Shown: positions 30,096-38,980 of the stretch, in pieces
Numbering within the stretch: position 1 is the first letter of the stretch
How the letters are laid out: every line of letters starts with the position of its first letter
From: an uncultured Pelagibacteraceae bacterium
GTDB taxonomy: Bacteria > Pseudomonadota > Alphaproteobacteria > Pelagibacterales > Pelagibacteraceae
NCBI GenBank assembly: GCA_902590535.1
Contig: CACIXF010000004.1
Location: 1 to 61,828, forward strand
DNA length: 61,828 bases
Direction of reading: 5' to 3'
Position numbers and translations under genes: made by a program
Notes under the pieces: generated by a model
Told to the model about the DNA's origin: nothing
What the model saw: the letters and a program-made list of their open reading frames with translations, nothing else
The model's database searches: none

Positions 30096-31922
30096 ATGAG
30101 TAATAATATCAGAAACATCACAATCATAGCCCATGTTGACCATGGCAAAACTACTCTAATTGATAATTTAATGAAACAGAGTGGTTCATTTAGAGAAAAT
30201 GAAGTTGTTGATGAAAGATTAATGGACTCCGGTGAGCTTGAAAAAGAAAGAGGAATTACAATTTTGGCTAAACCTGCTTCAATTAATTGGAACAATTCAA
30301 GAATAAATATTATCGATACACCAGGCCATAGAGATTTCGCTGCTGAAGTTGAAAGGGTTTTAAGTATGGCAGACGGAGCACTTTTACTAATTGATTCTGC
30401 AGAAGGTGTCATGCCTCAAACAAAATTTGTATTATCAAAAGCACTTAAACAAGGATTAAAACCAATTGTTGTTATTAATAAATTAGATAAAGCTGATCAA
30501 AGAGCTAATGAAGTTTTAGATGAAACATTTGATTTATTTGTTAGCTTAGATGCAAATGAAGAACAATTAGATTTCCCAGTTCTGTATGCAAGTGGAAGAT
30601 CTGGTTGGGCAGATCATGAAGTTGATGGTCCAAGAGAAAATTTAAATCCTTTGTTAGATTTAATTGTTAATCATGTAAAACCTGCTGAACTTGATAAAAC
30701 CAAACCTTTTGCAATGTTGTCAACGCTACTTTATGCAGATAGTTTTTTAGGAAGAAGTTTAGTTGGAAGAATTACACAAGGGACCGCGAAAGCTAATCAA
30801 TCTATAAAAGCAATCAATTTAAATGGTGAAAAAGTTGATGAAGGAAAATTAACAAAAATTTTTAGATATGAAGGAACAAAAAAAGTTCCAATAGATGTTG
30901 GGGAAGCTGGAGATATTGTAGTTGTTGCTGGATTAGAAAAAGCAAATGTTGCTGATACCATATGTGACCTAGAGGTAAACGAGCCTATCCATGCTACTCC
31001 GATAGATCCTCCTACAATGTCAATTACAATCACTGTAAATACTTCACCTTTAGCTGGAACTGAAGGTAAAAAACTTACCAGTACGCAAATAAGAGATAGA
31101 TTAGTTCAAGAAGCTCAAAATAATGTTGGTATTACATTTTCAGAAAACGAAGGAAAAGACTCTTTTGTAGTAAGTGGTAGGGGTGAGCTGATGTTAGAAA
31201 TTCTTTTAACTCAAATGAGAAGAGAAGGTTTTGAAATGACAGTTAGTCCTCCTAAAGTATTATATAAAACTGATGAAAGTGAAAATAAACTTGAGCCAAT
31301 TGAAGAAATTACTATGGACCTTGATGAAGAACATTCTTCAAAAGTAATTGATTCAATGAATAGAAGAAAAGGGAAACTAATAGAATTAAAAGATACTGGA
31401 ACTAATAAAAAAAGATTAATTTTTCATGCACCTACAAGAGGCTTAATGGGGTACACAAGTAGATTTCTTACACTTACAAAAGGAAATGGTGTCATAAATA
31501 GAATATTTCATAGCTATGGTCCTTTTGAAGGAGAAATGGAAGGTAGAAGAAATGGAGCATTAATCTCAATGGAACAAGGAAAAGCTGTTGCATTCGCAAT
31601 ATTTAACCTACAAGCAAGAGGAGAAATGTTTGTAACCCATAATGATGCTGTTTATCCTGGAATGATTGTTGGTCTTTCACCTAAACCAGGTGACATGATA
31701 ATCAACGTTATGAAAGGTAAAAAATTAACAAATATGAGAACTCAAGGTACTGATGAAAATGTTGTACTTACACCCGTCAGAACAATGTCTATTGCTGAAC
31801 AATTAAGTATGCTTAATACTGATGAGGCATTAGAAATTACTCCTGATTCATGTAGATTACGAAAAGCTATTTTAGATCCACATGAAAGAAAGAAAAGTGA
31901 AAAAGCTATAGCAGCAGCCTAA
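30096..31922 (+). CDS. typA: Ribosome-associated GTPase TypA/BipA
   Basis: TypA is a translational GTPase related to EF-G that helps 50S assembly and stress or cold adaptation. The G1 motif is AHVDHGKTT (12-20), the switch region has KERGITILAKPASI, G3 is DTPGHRDF and G4 is NKLD. The C-terminal BipA-specific region contains PTRGLMGYTSRFLTLTKG and LTPVRTMSIAEQL. Length is 608 residues, which is typical. It stands alone, with the previous terminator about 220 bases upstream, and its stop overlaps the convergent membrane-protein gene by 4 bases. Confidence 0.97.
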   Translation: MSNNIRNITIIAHVDHGKTTLIDNLMKQSGSFRENEVVDERLMDSGELEKERGITILAKPASINWNNSRINIIDTPGHRDFAAEVERVLSMADGALLLIDSAEGVMPQTKFVLSKALKQGLKPIVVINKLDKADQRANEVLDETFDLFVSLDANEEQLDFPVLYASGRSGWADHEVDGPRENLNPLLDLIVNHVKPAELDKTKPFAMLSTLLYADSFLGRSLVGRITQGTAKANQSIKAINLNGEKVDEGKLTKIFRYEGTKKVPIDVGEAGDIVVVAGLEKANVADTICDLEVNEPIHATPIDPPTMSITITVNTSPLAGTEGKKLTSTQIRDRLVQEAQNNVGITFSENEGKDSFVVSGRGELMLEILLTQMRREGFEMTVSPPKVLYKTDESENKLEPIEEITMDLDEEHSSKVIDSMNRRKGKLIELKDTGTNKKRLIFHAPTRGLMGYTSRFLTLTKGNGVINRIFHSYGPFEGEMEGRRNGALISMEQGKAVAFAIFNLQARGEMFVTHNDAVYPGMIVGLSPKPGDMIINVMKGKKLTNMRTQGTDENVVLTPVRTMSIAEQLSMLNTDEALEITPDSCRLRKAILDPHERKKSEKAIAAA

Positions 31923-32566
31923 TCAAAAATTTTATCAACTAAATAAAGTCCTAAAGCAACGCAAGGGCCTATGCCAAATGCAAATAGTAAAGTTCCAATC
32001 CCTACCGTTCCTCCTAAGTACCATCCAATACTAACAACTGAAATTTCCATTGTTCCTCTTACTGCAGCTATAGGAAAATTAGTTAATTTTTGTAATCCTA
32101 TCATTAGTCCATCTCTAGGACCGGCTCCTAAATTTGATACTAAGTAAATACCCCCACCTATTCCAACCATGATAACAGAAATTACAGCTAATAATAATTG
32201 ATGAATATAATTTGAAGGTGTTGGAACATACTTGATACAAAGATCAATCATAATTGCAATTATCAGAGCATTAAATATTGTACCCATCCCTGGTTTTTGC
32301 CCAAGAGGCATCCATAAAATTAAAACAGCGAAACTTATTAATAATGTGATAGTTCCAATACTTAAATTAACATTTAAGGAAATACCTTGGGCTAAAACAC
32401 TCCAAGGAGAGGCTCCTGTGAATGAAACAATTAACAATCCCTCACCCAATCCAAATAAAGACAAACCAAAACATAAGAAAAAAAATGTAGAAAACTTTGG
32501 TTTAAAATTAAATGGTTTTTCTGAGCTCCATTTTACTTTTGGAATTTTTTTTATTTTTAAAAACAT
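31919..32566 (-). CDS. YczE/YitT-like integral membrane protein
   Basis: The 215-residue protein has about five hydrophobic segments after a short basic N-terminus. The patterns GEGLLIVSFTGASPWSVLAQG, PLGQKPGMGTIFNALIIA, NLGAGPRDGLMIGLQ and PIAAVRGTMEISV are those of the YczE (COG2364) family, whose transport role is unknown. Glycine-rich GAGPRDGLM loops recur as in YczE/YyaS proteins. It is convergent with typA. Confidence 0.8.
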   Translation of the reverse strand: MFLKIKKIPKVKWSSEKPFNFKPKFSTFFFLCFGLSLFGLGEGLLIVSFTGASPWSVLAQGISLNVNLSIGTITLLISFAVLILWMPLGQKPGMGTIFNALIIAIMIDLCIKYVPTPSNYIHQLLLAVISVIMVGIGGGIYLVSNLGAGPRDGLMIGLQKLTNFPIAAVRGTMEISVVSIGWYLGGTVGIGTLLFAFGIGPCVALGLYLVDKIFD

Positions 32567-32619
32567 AATTGTAATAAGCTATATCAATTAATGAATAATT
32601 CTAATATTGTAACTAGCAA

Positions 32620-33300
32620 ATGAAAAAGTTTATTTTTATTTTGCTTGTTATATTTTTCTCATCAATTTCTTTAGCTCATATTGGTCATTATAACAAATTT
32701 GACAAAATAGAAATGGAGATCTTAAGAAATGATGAAGTAATTGGTTATAACAATTATTTTTTCAAAAGAGATGGTGAAAAAACGATAGTAAAAAACCAAT
32801 ATAAATTTGAGGTAAAATTACTATCTGCAACAATATTTAAAGTAGAAGGATATGGGGAAGAAATTTATTTAAAAGATAATTTAATATCTTTTCAATCAAA
32901 GACACTTCAAAATAAAAAAGGGAAATTTGTAAACTTAAAATTAGATAAAAATAATAAAAAGTTTGATATCAAAGGATCTTCATATTCAGGTGAAGCTTCT
33001 ATTAAAAATATTATTGGAAATTGGTGGAGTCATAAAATTTTACAAGCAGAAAGTCAAATAAGTCCTATTTCTGGAAGTATAAAAGAACAAATAGTTACTT
33101 TTATTGGCAAGGAAAATATTTCAATTAATGGAAAACAATACGAAACAGATCATTTCAAACTTACATCTAAAGATATGTCTATTCCTGAAGATAAAAAATT
33201 AAATTTTGATATTTGGCTTGATAAAAAAACCTCGGTTATTGTCAAAGTTACATATAAAAGAATGGGAGATTGGGAATATCGTTTAAAAAATCTTGAATAA
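32620..33300 (+). CDS. Exported DUF6134-like protein
   Basis: This is a 226-residue protein with a signal peptide (about residues 1-19, ending SSISLA before HIGHYNK). The rest is soluble and beta-rich, with EILRNDEVIGYNNYFFKRDGEK and a C-terminal DIWLDKKTSVIVKVTYK strand. This pattern (duplicated beta strands, 'IG' turn, W-rich middle) resembles the DUF6134 family of periplasmic proteins. A HxGH motif follows the cleavage site directly and might bind metal at the N-terminus. Function unknown. It is convergent with the FAD-protein gene, 2 bases apart. Confidence 0.65.
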   Translation: MKKFIFILLVIFFSSISLAHIGHYNKFDKIEMEILRNDEVIGYNNYFFKRDGEKTIVKNQYKFEVKLLSATIFKVEGYGEEIYLKDNLISFQSKTLQNKKGKFVNLKLDKNNKKFDIKGSSYSGEASIKNIIGNWWSHKILQAESQISPISGSIKEQIVTFIGKENISINGKQYETDHFKLTSKDMSIPEDKKLNFDIWLDKKTSVIVKVTYKRMGDWEYRLKNLE

Positions 33301-33302
33301 AA

Positions 33303-34274
33303 TTATTTATTTATTTTATTATAAAGATCATTTGCACTTATCCATCCAGCCTCTACTCTAGGACCTACAAACCAATCTGCACACACACCTAAATTTAATT
33401 TACTATCCCAATAACTTTTAACTTTTAAGGATCTAGAATTTGAAGAATATTTCCAACCATGATTTAATGAAGTTAATATTTTTGTTTTTTTAATTCCAGT
33501 AAGTTTAAAAAATTGATCAATTAAAATCTTTGAGTTTTTTTCTTTATTTTCTTTATTTTTATTTATTTTTTTATTTGCCCATATGTTTGTACTTTGTAAA
33601 GTCCATAAATCATTATTACTTTTAAATCTTTTTTTACTATTTTCTTTAGCTGCCCATCCTAAAATTTTATCGTTGAACAGATAACTTGATATGTTTTTAT
33701 TTGTTTTTTTAATTTCGATCATAACTGTAATATTTGCATCCATTTTAATTTTTTGTTTTATGAACGTATCTTTTATATATTTTTTTGATAATTTTTTTAA
33801 TTGTGGAAATGGACAAGTTAATATTAATTTATCATAATATTTTATTTGGTTGTTCTTAAAATCTAATTTCCATTTATTTTTAATAAATTTAATCTTCTCT
33901 AACTCGCTTTGAAAATTACAATTTATATTCTTTATTAAATGTTTGCTAATATCGTTGTTGCCTTTGCAGCCAATTATTTTTACATGATTTTTATTTTCTT
34001 TTTTTAATTTGTTTAAAAAAATATGTTTGCCAGTCCATTTTTTTAGAATTTTTTTTTTAAGTAAATTTTTTATAAATTTTTTAAATTGAATTGAGTTTGG
34101 AGAAATATATTGTGCTCCATGGTCAAATCCTTTTGACTTCTTTAATCTTTTAAAAGAAGATCTACCACCTGGACCCCGAGCTTTGTCATAAATGTGTACA
34201 GAATTTTTTTTACTTAACAAATTAGCTATTGTTGCTCCTGAAATTCCAGAGCCAATGACACAGTAACCGCTCAT
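33303..34274 (-). CDS. NAD(P)/FAD-dependent oxidoreductase, renalase-like
   Basis: The 323-residue flavoprotein begins with a Rossmann FAD motif, VIGSGISGATIANLL (GxGxxG at 8-13), followed by YDKARGPGGRSS (GG-doublet of amine oxidases) and FDHGAQYI, which is typical of renalase-like COG3380 proteins. The C-terminal FAD contact is NLGVCADWFVGPRVEAGWISANDL. The substrate is unknown; related enzymes oxidise aberrant dihydro-NAD(P). It overlaps pmbA by 4 bases, so it shares a transcript with pmbA and tldD. Confidence 0.82.
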   Translation of the reverse strand: MSGYCVIGSGISGATIANLLSKKNSVHIYDKARGPGGRSSFKRLKKSKGFDHGAQYISPNSIQFKKFIKNLLKKKILKKWTGKHIFLNKLKKENKNHVKIIGCKGNNDISKHLIKNINCNFQSELEKIKFIKNKWKLDFKNNQIKYYDKLILTCPFPQLKKLSKKYIKDTFIKQKIKMDANITVMIEIKKTNKNISSYLFNDKILGWAAKENSKKRFKSNNDLWTLQSTNIWANKKINKNKENKEKNSKILIDQFFKLTGIKKTKILTSLNHGWKYSSNSRSLKVKSYWDSKLNLGVCADWFVGPRVEAGWISANDLYNKINK

Positions 34275-35587
34275 TTTCCTGCAACAGTCATACCTTCTAT
34301 CATCATAGTTGGTGAGTTGACTGAATATTCGAATTCTAAATCATTAGCTAAAATTATATTTTTAAACATTTCCTTAAAATTACCAGCAATTGTGATTTCA
34401 TTTACAGGATATTTAAATTCTCCGTCTTCAACCAAAAAACCAGTAGCTCCTACTGAATAATCTCCTGTTACAAGATTAGATCCGTGACCAATAGTTTCGG
34501 TAATATAAAGACTTTTTGAATTTTTTTTTAGAAGATCCTCGTAACTTATATTTCCATTTTCAAAATATAGATTAGTAGTTCCACTACTTCTTCCATTTGA
34601 TTTTAAATTTAATTTTTTTCCATTGTATGTATCCACAAGATAATTTTTAAGTACTCCATCCTGTATAAGTTGTAATGTATTTGAGTTTACACCCTCTGAA
34701 TCAAAATTTTGGGAACCCATTCCTTTAATTATGTCTGGTTTATCAATTACATTTACCGAATTAGCAAAAACCTTTTGATCAATTTTATCCTTTAAAAATG
34801 AAGTACCTCTTGCAATTGCAGAGGAAGATATTGCACTTGCAAAAGCGCTTAACATTCCCTTTGAGATTCTTTTATCAAAAATTATGCTAATTTTTTCACT
34901 TCCAATTTTTTTAGGACTCAATTTTCTAATAGTTTGCTTGGCAGCTTTATATCCGAGATCTGTTGCTTGCTTAATATCAGACAAATGACGTTTGCTAGAA
35001 AATTCATAGTCTCTTTCCATGCTATTTTCATCTTTTGCGACTGTTACACATGAAGCAGCAAAAGAAGAGGTTTTATAACCGTCACAAAAACCGTCACTAT
35101 TAGCTAATATAAAATTTGATTTATTTTCAGTGAAACTAGATTCTGTATTTATGATTTGATTATCTAATGAAGCGGTTTCCTCTAAATCTTTTAAGTATTT
35201 GATTTTTTTATCATTTTCAAATCTTGTTTCATCATACAAATTAAGGCTACTAATTTGTTTAGCTAATAAATTTTTATCTGGCAAAGAATTAAATTCATCC
35301 TCTGGTGTAATTTTTGTAGTTTCAAAGCACTTTTCAATTAAAGTTTTTATATTTTCATCTAGTAAATTTGATGATGAAATTGATGATCTTCTTTTACCTA
35401 AATAAGTTTCTATACTTAATGCCAATCCATCTGATCTATCTGAGGCTTCTAGAGATTTATTTCTAAAATTAACTGTTTCTGAAATTGAGTGACCAACTGT
35501 AACACTTGCATCAGTTGCTCCAATTTTTTTTGCTAAATCTAAACAATATGAAGCTTTAGATTTTAGAAATTCTTGATCCTTTACCAT
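34271..35587 (-). CDS. pmbA: TldD/PmbA family protein PmbA
   Basis: PmbA (TldE) pairs with TldD in a heteromeric peptidase that matures ribosomal peptides and degrades CcdA-like peptides. It lacks the metal site itself. Recognisable features are an N-terminal ASVTVGHSISETVNFRN region, the central GLALSIETYLGKRRSS and the C-terminal GHGSNLVTGDYSVGATGFLVEDGE, typical for PmbA. Length is 438 residues. tldD lies 5 bases upstream. Confidence 0.93.
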   Translation of the reverse strand: MVKDQEFLKSKASYCLDLAKKIGATDASVTVGHSISETVNFRNKSLEASDRSDGLALSIETYLGKRRSSISSSNLLDENIKTLIEKCFETTKITPEDEFNSLPDKNLLAKQISSLNLYDETRFENDKKIKYLKDLEETASLDNQIINTESSFTENKSNFILANSDGFCDGYKTSSFAASCVTVAKDENSMERDYEFSSKRHLSDIKQATDLGYKAAKQTIRKLSPKKIGSEKISIIFDKRISKGMLSAFASAISSSAIARGTSFLKDKIDQKVFANSVNVIDKPDIIKGMGSQNFDSEGVNSNTLQLIQDGVLKNYLVDTYNGKKLNLKSNGRSSGTTNLYFENGNISYEDLLKKNSKSLYITETIGHGSNLVTGDYSVGATGFLVEDGEFKYPVNEITIAGNFKEMFKNIILANDLEFEYSVNSPTMMIEGMTVAGK

Positions 35588-35592
35588 AATAC

Positions 35593-37005
35593 TTAAAGTT
35601 TTGTTCCACCAACTGTCATTTTATCAATTAAAATTGAAGGTTGAGCAACTCCCACAGGAACTCCTTGTCCAGCTTTACCACAAGTTCCAATGCCCGGATC
35701 TAACATCATATCGTTTCCTACCATCGATACTTCTTTAAGTATTGATGGACCATCACCTATTAATGTTGCTCCCTTAATTGGAGATCCAATTTTACCGTTA
35801 TTTATTTCATAGGCTTCAGTGCAATTAAAAACAAATTTTCCAGATGTAATATCTACTTGGCCACCTCCAAAACTTACTGCGAAAATCCCTTTATCAACAG
35901 ATTTGACCATTTCATCTTGAGTTTGATTGCCACTTAACATCATTGTGTTCCTCATTCTTGGTAAAACAATATGTCTATAATTTTCTCTTCTTCCAGAACC
36001 AGTAGATCTTGTATTCATTAATCTCGCATTGTGCCTGTCTTGCATAAAATTTTTAAGAATACCGTTTTCAATTAAAACTGTTCGCTCAGTTGGCGTTCCC
36101 TCATCATCAATAGTTAAACTACCTCTTCTATTATCTATCGTACCATCATCAATAATTGTTACTCCCTCACTTGCAACTTTTTCTCCCATAAGGTCATGAA
36201 ATGCTGATGTTTTTTTCCGATTAAAATCTCCTTCAAGACCATGACCAATTGCTTCATGAATTAAAATAGCTGGCCAACCAGGTCCTAAAACCACTTTCAT
36301 CTCACCAGCAGGTGCTGGTTTACTTTCTAGATTTACTGATGCAATTCTAAAAGCCTCTTCACAAACATTTTTCCAATTATCATTTTTTAAATAATCATCA
36401 TAAGATTGTCTGCCACCAATTCCATATACACCTGTTTCTTTTCTTCCATTTTTTTCCAACATCACAGAAACGTTAAATCTAATTAATGGACGTACATCAG
36501 TAAGCGCCTCTCCACCTGATCGAATAATCTCTATTGATTTTTGCTCACCAGCAAAACTAGCAGTCACTTGTTTTACAGACTCATCTTTTTTTCTTAAAAA
36601 ATCATTCACTTTATTTAAGACTTCTAATTTTGAATCTAAAGTTTTTTGTTCAATTGGATTAATATCTTCATAAAATTTTTTATTAGATTTTGGAATTTCA
36701 TGATTATATGTCCCTTTAATTGATTTCAGAGTTGATTTAAGATTTTCTGAGGAATTTTTTAGTGAATCTTTTGAGATTTCATTTGAATATGAATAAGCAA
36801 CAACCTCGTTTGAGATGGCCCTAAAACCAAATCCTAAATCTGAACTATAATTTGAGCTTTTTATTTTATTATCATCTAACAAGATTGACTCTGATTTAGA
36901 CTCCTCTAAATAGAGCTCACCATCATCACAATTATTTAGTGTTTCGGATACTATTTTATCTGCATCTTGTCTTGTTAAATCAGATTTATTAAAGAAATTA
37001 CTCAT
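35593..37005 (-). CDS. tldD: Metallopeptidase TldD
   Basis: TldD is the catalytic partner of PmbA. The zinc-binding HExxxH motif is HEAIGHGLEGD (H250, E251, H255). GTCGKAGQGVPVGVAQPSIL near the C-terminus is diagnostic and includes the third zinc ligand Cys. Length is 470 residues. The gene leads the minus-strand run tldD-pmbA-flavoprotein and is divergent from the DCC gene with an 85-base gap, where its promoter should lie. Confidence 0.95.
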   Translation of the reverse strand: MSNFFNKSDLTRQDADKIVSETLNNCDDGELYLEESKSESILLDDNKIKSSNYSSDLGFGFRAISNEVVAYSYSNEISKDSLKNSSENLKSTLKSIKGTYNHEIPKSNKKFYEDINPIEQKTLDSKLEVLNKVNDFLRKKDESVKQVTASFAGEQKSIEIIRSGGEALTDVRPLIRFNVSVMLEKNGRKETGVYGIGGRQSYDDYLKNDNWKNVCEEAFRIASVNLESKPAPAGEMKVVLGPGWPAILIHEAIGHGLEGDFNRKKTSAFHDLMGEKVASEGVTIIDDGTIDNRRGSLTIDDEGTPTERTVLIENGILKNFMQDRHNARLMNTRSTGSGRRENYRHIVLPRMRNTMMLSGNQTQDEMVKSVDKGIFAVSFGGGQVDITSGKFVFNCTEAYEINNGKIGSPIKGATLIGDGPSILKEVSMVGNDMMLDPGIGTCGKAGQGVPVGVAQPSILIDKMTVGGTKL

Positions 37006-37090
37006 CCATCTTAAATAGTAGTTTGTTGATAATTTTCAACTGATCATTTTACGCATGTACAATTTCTTACTAAAAGTTAATAATTATTAA

Positions 37091-37438
37091 ATGAAAGTGT
37101 ATTTTAATAATTCTTGTAAAATTTGTAGATCGGAAATTAACTTATATAAAAAAGAAAATATCAAAGATATTGACTGGATAGATATAACTAATAATTCAGA
37201 TGCTGAAAAAGAAACTTCAAGAAATGATAAAGAATTATTAAGAAGACTACATATTAAAGAAAATGGTAAAATTATTCAGGGCGCAGAGGCATTTCTTTAT
37301 GTTTGGAAAAAAATTCCTAAATATAAATTTTTGTATAAATTTTTTAAACTCCCAATAATTTTCACAATCTTTAAATATGGTTACGAAATGATTGCTTTTT
37401 TTTTATATTTAAAAAATAAAAAACAACTTAAAAACTAA
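37091..37438 (+). CDS. DCC-family thiol-disulfide oxidoreductase (DUF393)
   Basis: A thioredoxin-fold-like protein of 115 residues. It begins VYFNNSCKICRSEINLYKK, the DCC motif with C9 and C12. The middle has the HIKENGKIIQGAEAFLYVWKKIP segment typical of the family. A hydrophobic tail lies at about 80-108. The redox partner is unknown. It sits alone on the plus strand and its stop overlaps the next minus-strand gene by 4 bases. Confidence 0.88.
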   Translation: MKVYFNNSCKICRSEINLYKKENIKDIDWIDITNNSDAEKETSRNDKELLRRLHIKENGKIIQGAEAFLYVWKKIPKYKFLYKFFKLPIIFTIFKYGYEMIAFFLYLKNKKQLKN

Positions 37439-37728
37439 GTTAAGAAATATATTAAAAATTCACTTAACAAAGACATAGATAGCAAGAACATTATCAATAA
37501 TATTGAATACATGAGAGTTATAACTCTATTTCTTTTTCTCCTCAATCTTACAAAAATTTTATCATCTAAATCCGAAATATCTCTTTCACCAACTACAGGA
37601 TAATCATAACTCCATCGCCATGTAGATTGGCCCAATCTAGAATCGAGGCTATTAAAATACCTTATCCACGCAAGAACATATTTTAATATTAGATACAAAA
37701 TAATCATTAGTATTGAAGAAAATAACAT
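37435..37728 (-). CDS. Unknown two-helix membrane protein
   Basis: This is a 97-residue protein that I do not recognise. Hydrophobic helices lie at about residues 2-20 and 72-95. Between them is a soluble loop with SLDSRLGQSTWRWSYDYPVVGERDISDLDDKIFVRLRRKRN compressed in residues 26-67, with charged Arg/Lys next to the second helix. Both ends appear to be on the same side. It may belong to a transport-associated or assembly family. The gene is translated away from the lysine-rich coiled-coil gene, 30 bases downstream of it, on the same strand. Confidence 0.6.
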   Translation of the reverse strand: MLFSSILMIILYLILKYVLAWIRYFNSLDSRLGQSTWRWSYDYPVVGERDISDLDDKIFVRLRRKRNRVITLMYSILLIMFLLSMSLLSEFLIYFLT

Positions 37729-37758
37729 TCTTAATGATACTTAATTATGTAAGATAAT

Positions 37759-38952
37759 TTAATTGATATTTTTGGCTCTTTTTCTTGAGATTAATTGAGT
37801 GAGCGCATCAACCATAGTATCTGAGGCCTTAAATATTTCATTATTTTTAAACTCGTGAGATATATTTTTTTCAGGATTTGTTTTATCTTCAATAACTATT
37901 CCTTCATCTGGTGAATTATTTTTTATATAAATTAATAAAAGCCATTCATCATCTAAAGCTTCATCCCATTTAACAAATATTTCTCCTGTTTCAAACCTTC
38001 TGTCTATACATCTAAAGATAGACATATGCCTTGTTATGTGTCTTTTGTTTAATTGAAACACTAAACTGCTAGCACTTCTGTAAAAACTTTCGAGAGCAAA
38101 CTCAATTTTTTGTCTAGCTAAGGTATATTCTTTTTCTTTTTGTAGAAGTGTTTCTCTATCTTCGTCTCCTTGAATTTTTACTCCTAAAGCCTCTACTCTT
38201 TCCCTAATTTTTTGATCTCTAATAATTCGATATTTTTCTTTTAATTTTTCTATTCTTTGTTGTAAGCCAGTATAATCCTCTCTCTTTTCTCTTAAGGAAA
38301 TTTTTTCTAATTTTTCTAATTCTTTTACTTCTCTAACTCTAAATTTTTCAATTTGCTTATCTAATTTTAATTGTTGTAAAAATTGCTTTTGTTTTTCTGC
38401 TTGTTCAATTCTTAAAAGAGCTTGTTCTTTTCTTAAAAATAATTTTATTTCTTTTGTTCTTTGTTTTTCTAACCTAATTTCATCTTTTAGAGCCTGTTCT
38501 TTTAATTTGACCTTTAATTCAGCCTCTTTTTGTTTTTCTTTTGCAATTTCAATCTTTTCTAATCTCTCTTTTTCTTGTTTTTCTAATTTTAACCTTCTTA
38601 CTTCAACCTTTTTAAGCACTCTGTATTGAGAAATTGTATCTGCTATTTTATCAAAAAATGCTTGAATATATTTTTCAAAACCTAAATTTATTTTAAACTT
38701 TATTTCGGGTTTTAAAGAATTTTGAAAATTAATAAACTTTAAAAGAAAACCTGTTTGCTTTTGTTTAATTGATTTAAATTTTTTTATTACTTTTTTTGTT
38801 TTTTTTATTTTACTTTTTTTTGGAGTTTTTTTTCGTTTTACTTTTGTTTTTTTTACATTTCTTTTTTTTGATTTTTTAAAAGTTTTTTTAGTTTTTAGTT
38901 TATTTTTGGTTTTAGAAACGTTTTTTTTTAACTTTTTTTTCTTTTTTTTCAT
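37759..38952 (-). CDS. Lysine-rich coiled-coil protein, unknown function
   Basis: The product has 397 residues, starting at the ATG that gives MKKKKKKLKKN; a TTG codon 24 bases upstream is a weaker start. Three regions are visible. Residues 1-65 are almost only Lys with Arg/Thr/Ser and resemble a histone H1-like tail. Residues about 95-275 form a long charged Lys/Glu-rich coiled coil with repeated leucine heptads. Residues about 285-397 are a compact globular end, rich in aromatics, containing RHMSIFRCIDRRFETGEIFVKWDEALDDEWLLLIYIK. I recognise no known family. The minus-strand neighbour upstream is cfa. Confidence 0.7.
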   Translation of the reverse strand: MKKKKKKLKKNVSKTKNKLKTKKTFKKSKKRNVKKTKVKRKKTPKKSKIKKTKKVIKKFKSIKQKQTGFLLKFINFQNSLKPEIKFKINLGFEKYIQAFFDKIADTISQYRVLKKVEVRRLKLEKQEKERLEKIEIAKEKQKEAELKVKLKEQALKDEIRLEKQRTKEIKLFLRKEQALLRIEQAEKQKQFLQQLKLDKQIEKFRVREVKELEKLEKISLREKREDYTGLQQRIEKLKEKYRIIRDQKIRERVEALGVKIQGDEDRETLLQKEKEYTLARQKIEFALESFYRSASSLVFQLNKRHITRHMSIFRCIDRRFETGEIFVKWDEALDDEWLLLIYIKNNSPDEGIVIEDKTNPEKNISHEFKNNEIFKASDTMVDALTQLISRKRAKNIN

Positions 38953-38980
38953 TTTAAGGAAATTAATATCTATCAATAAT

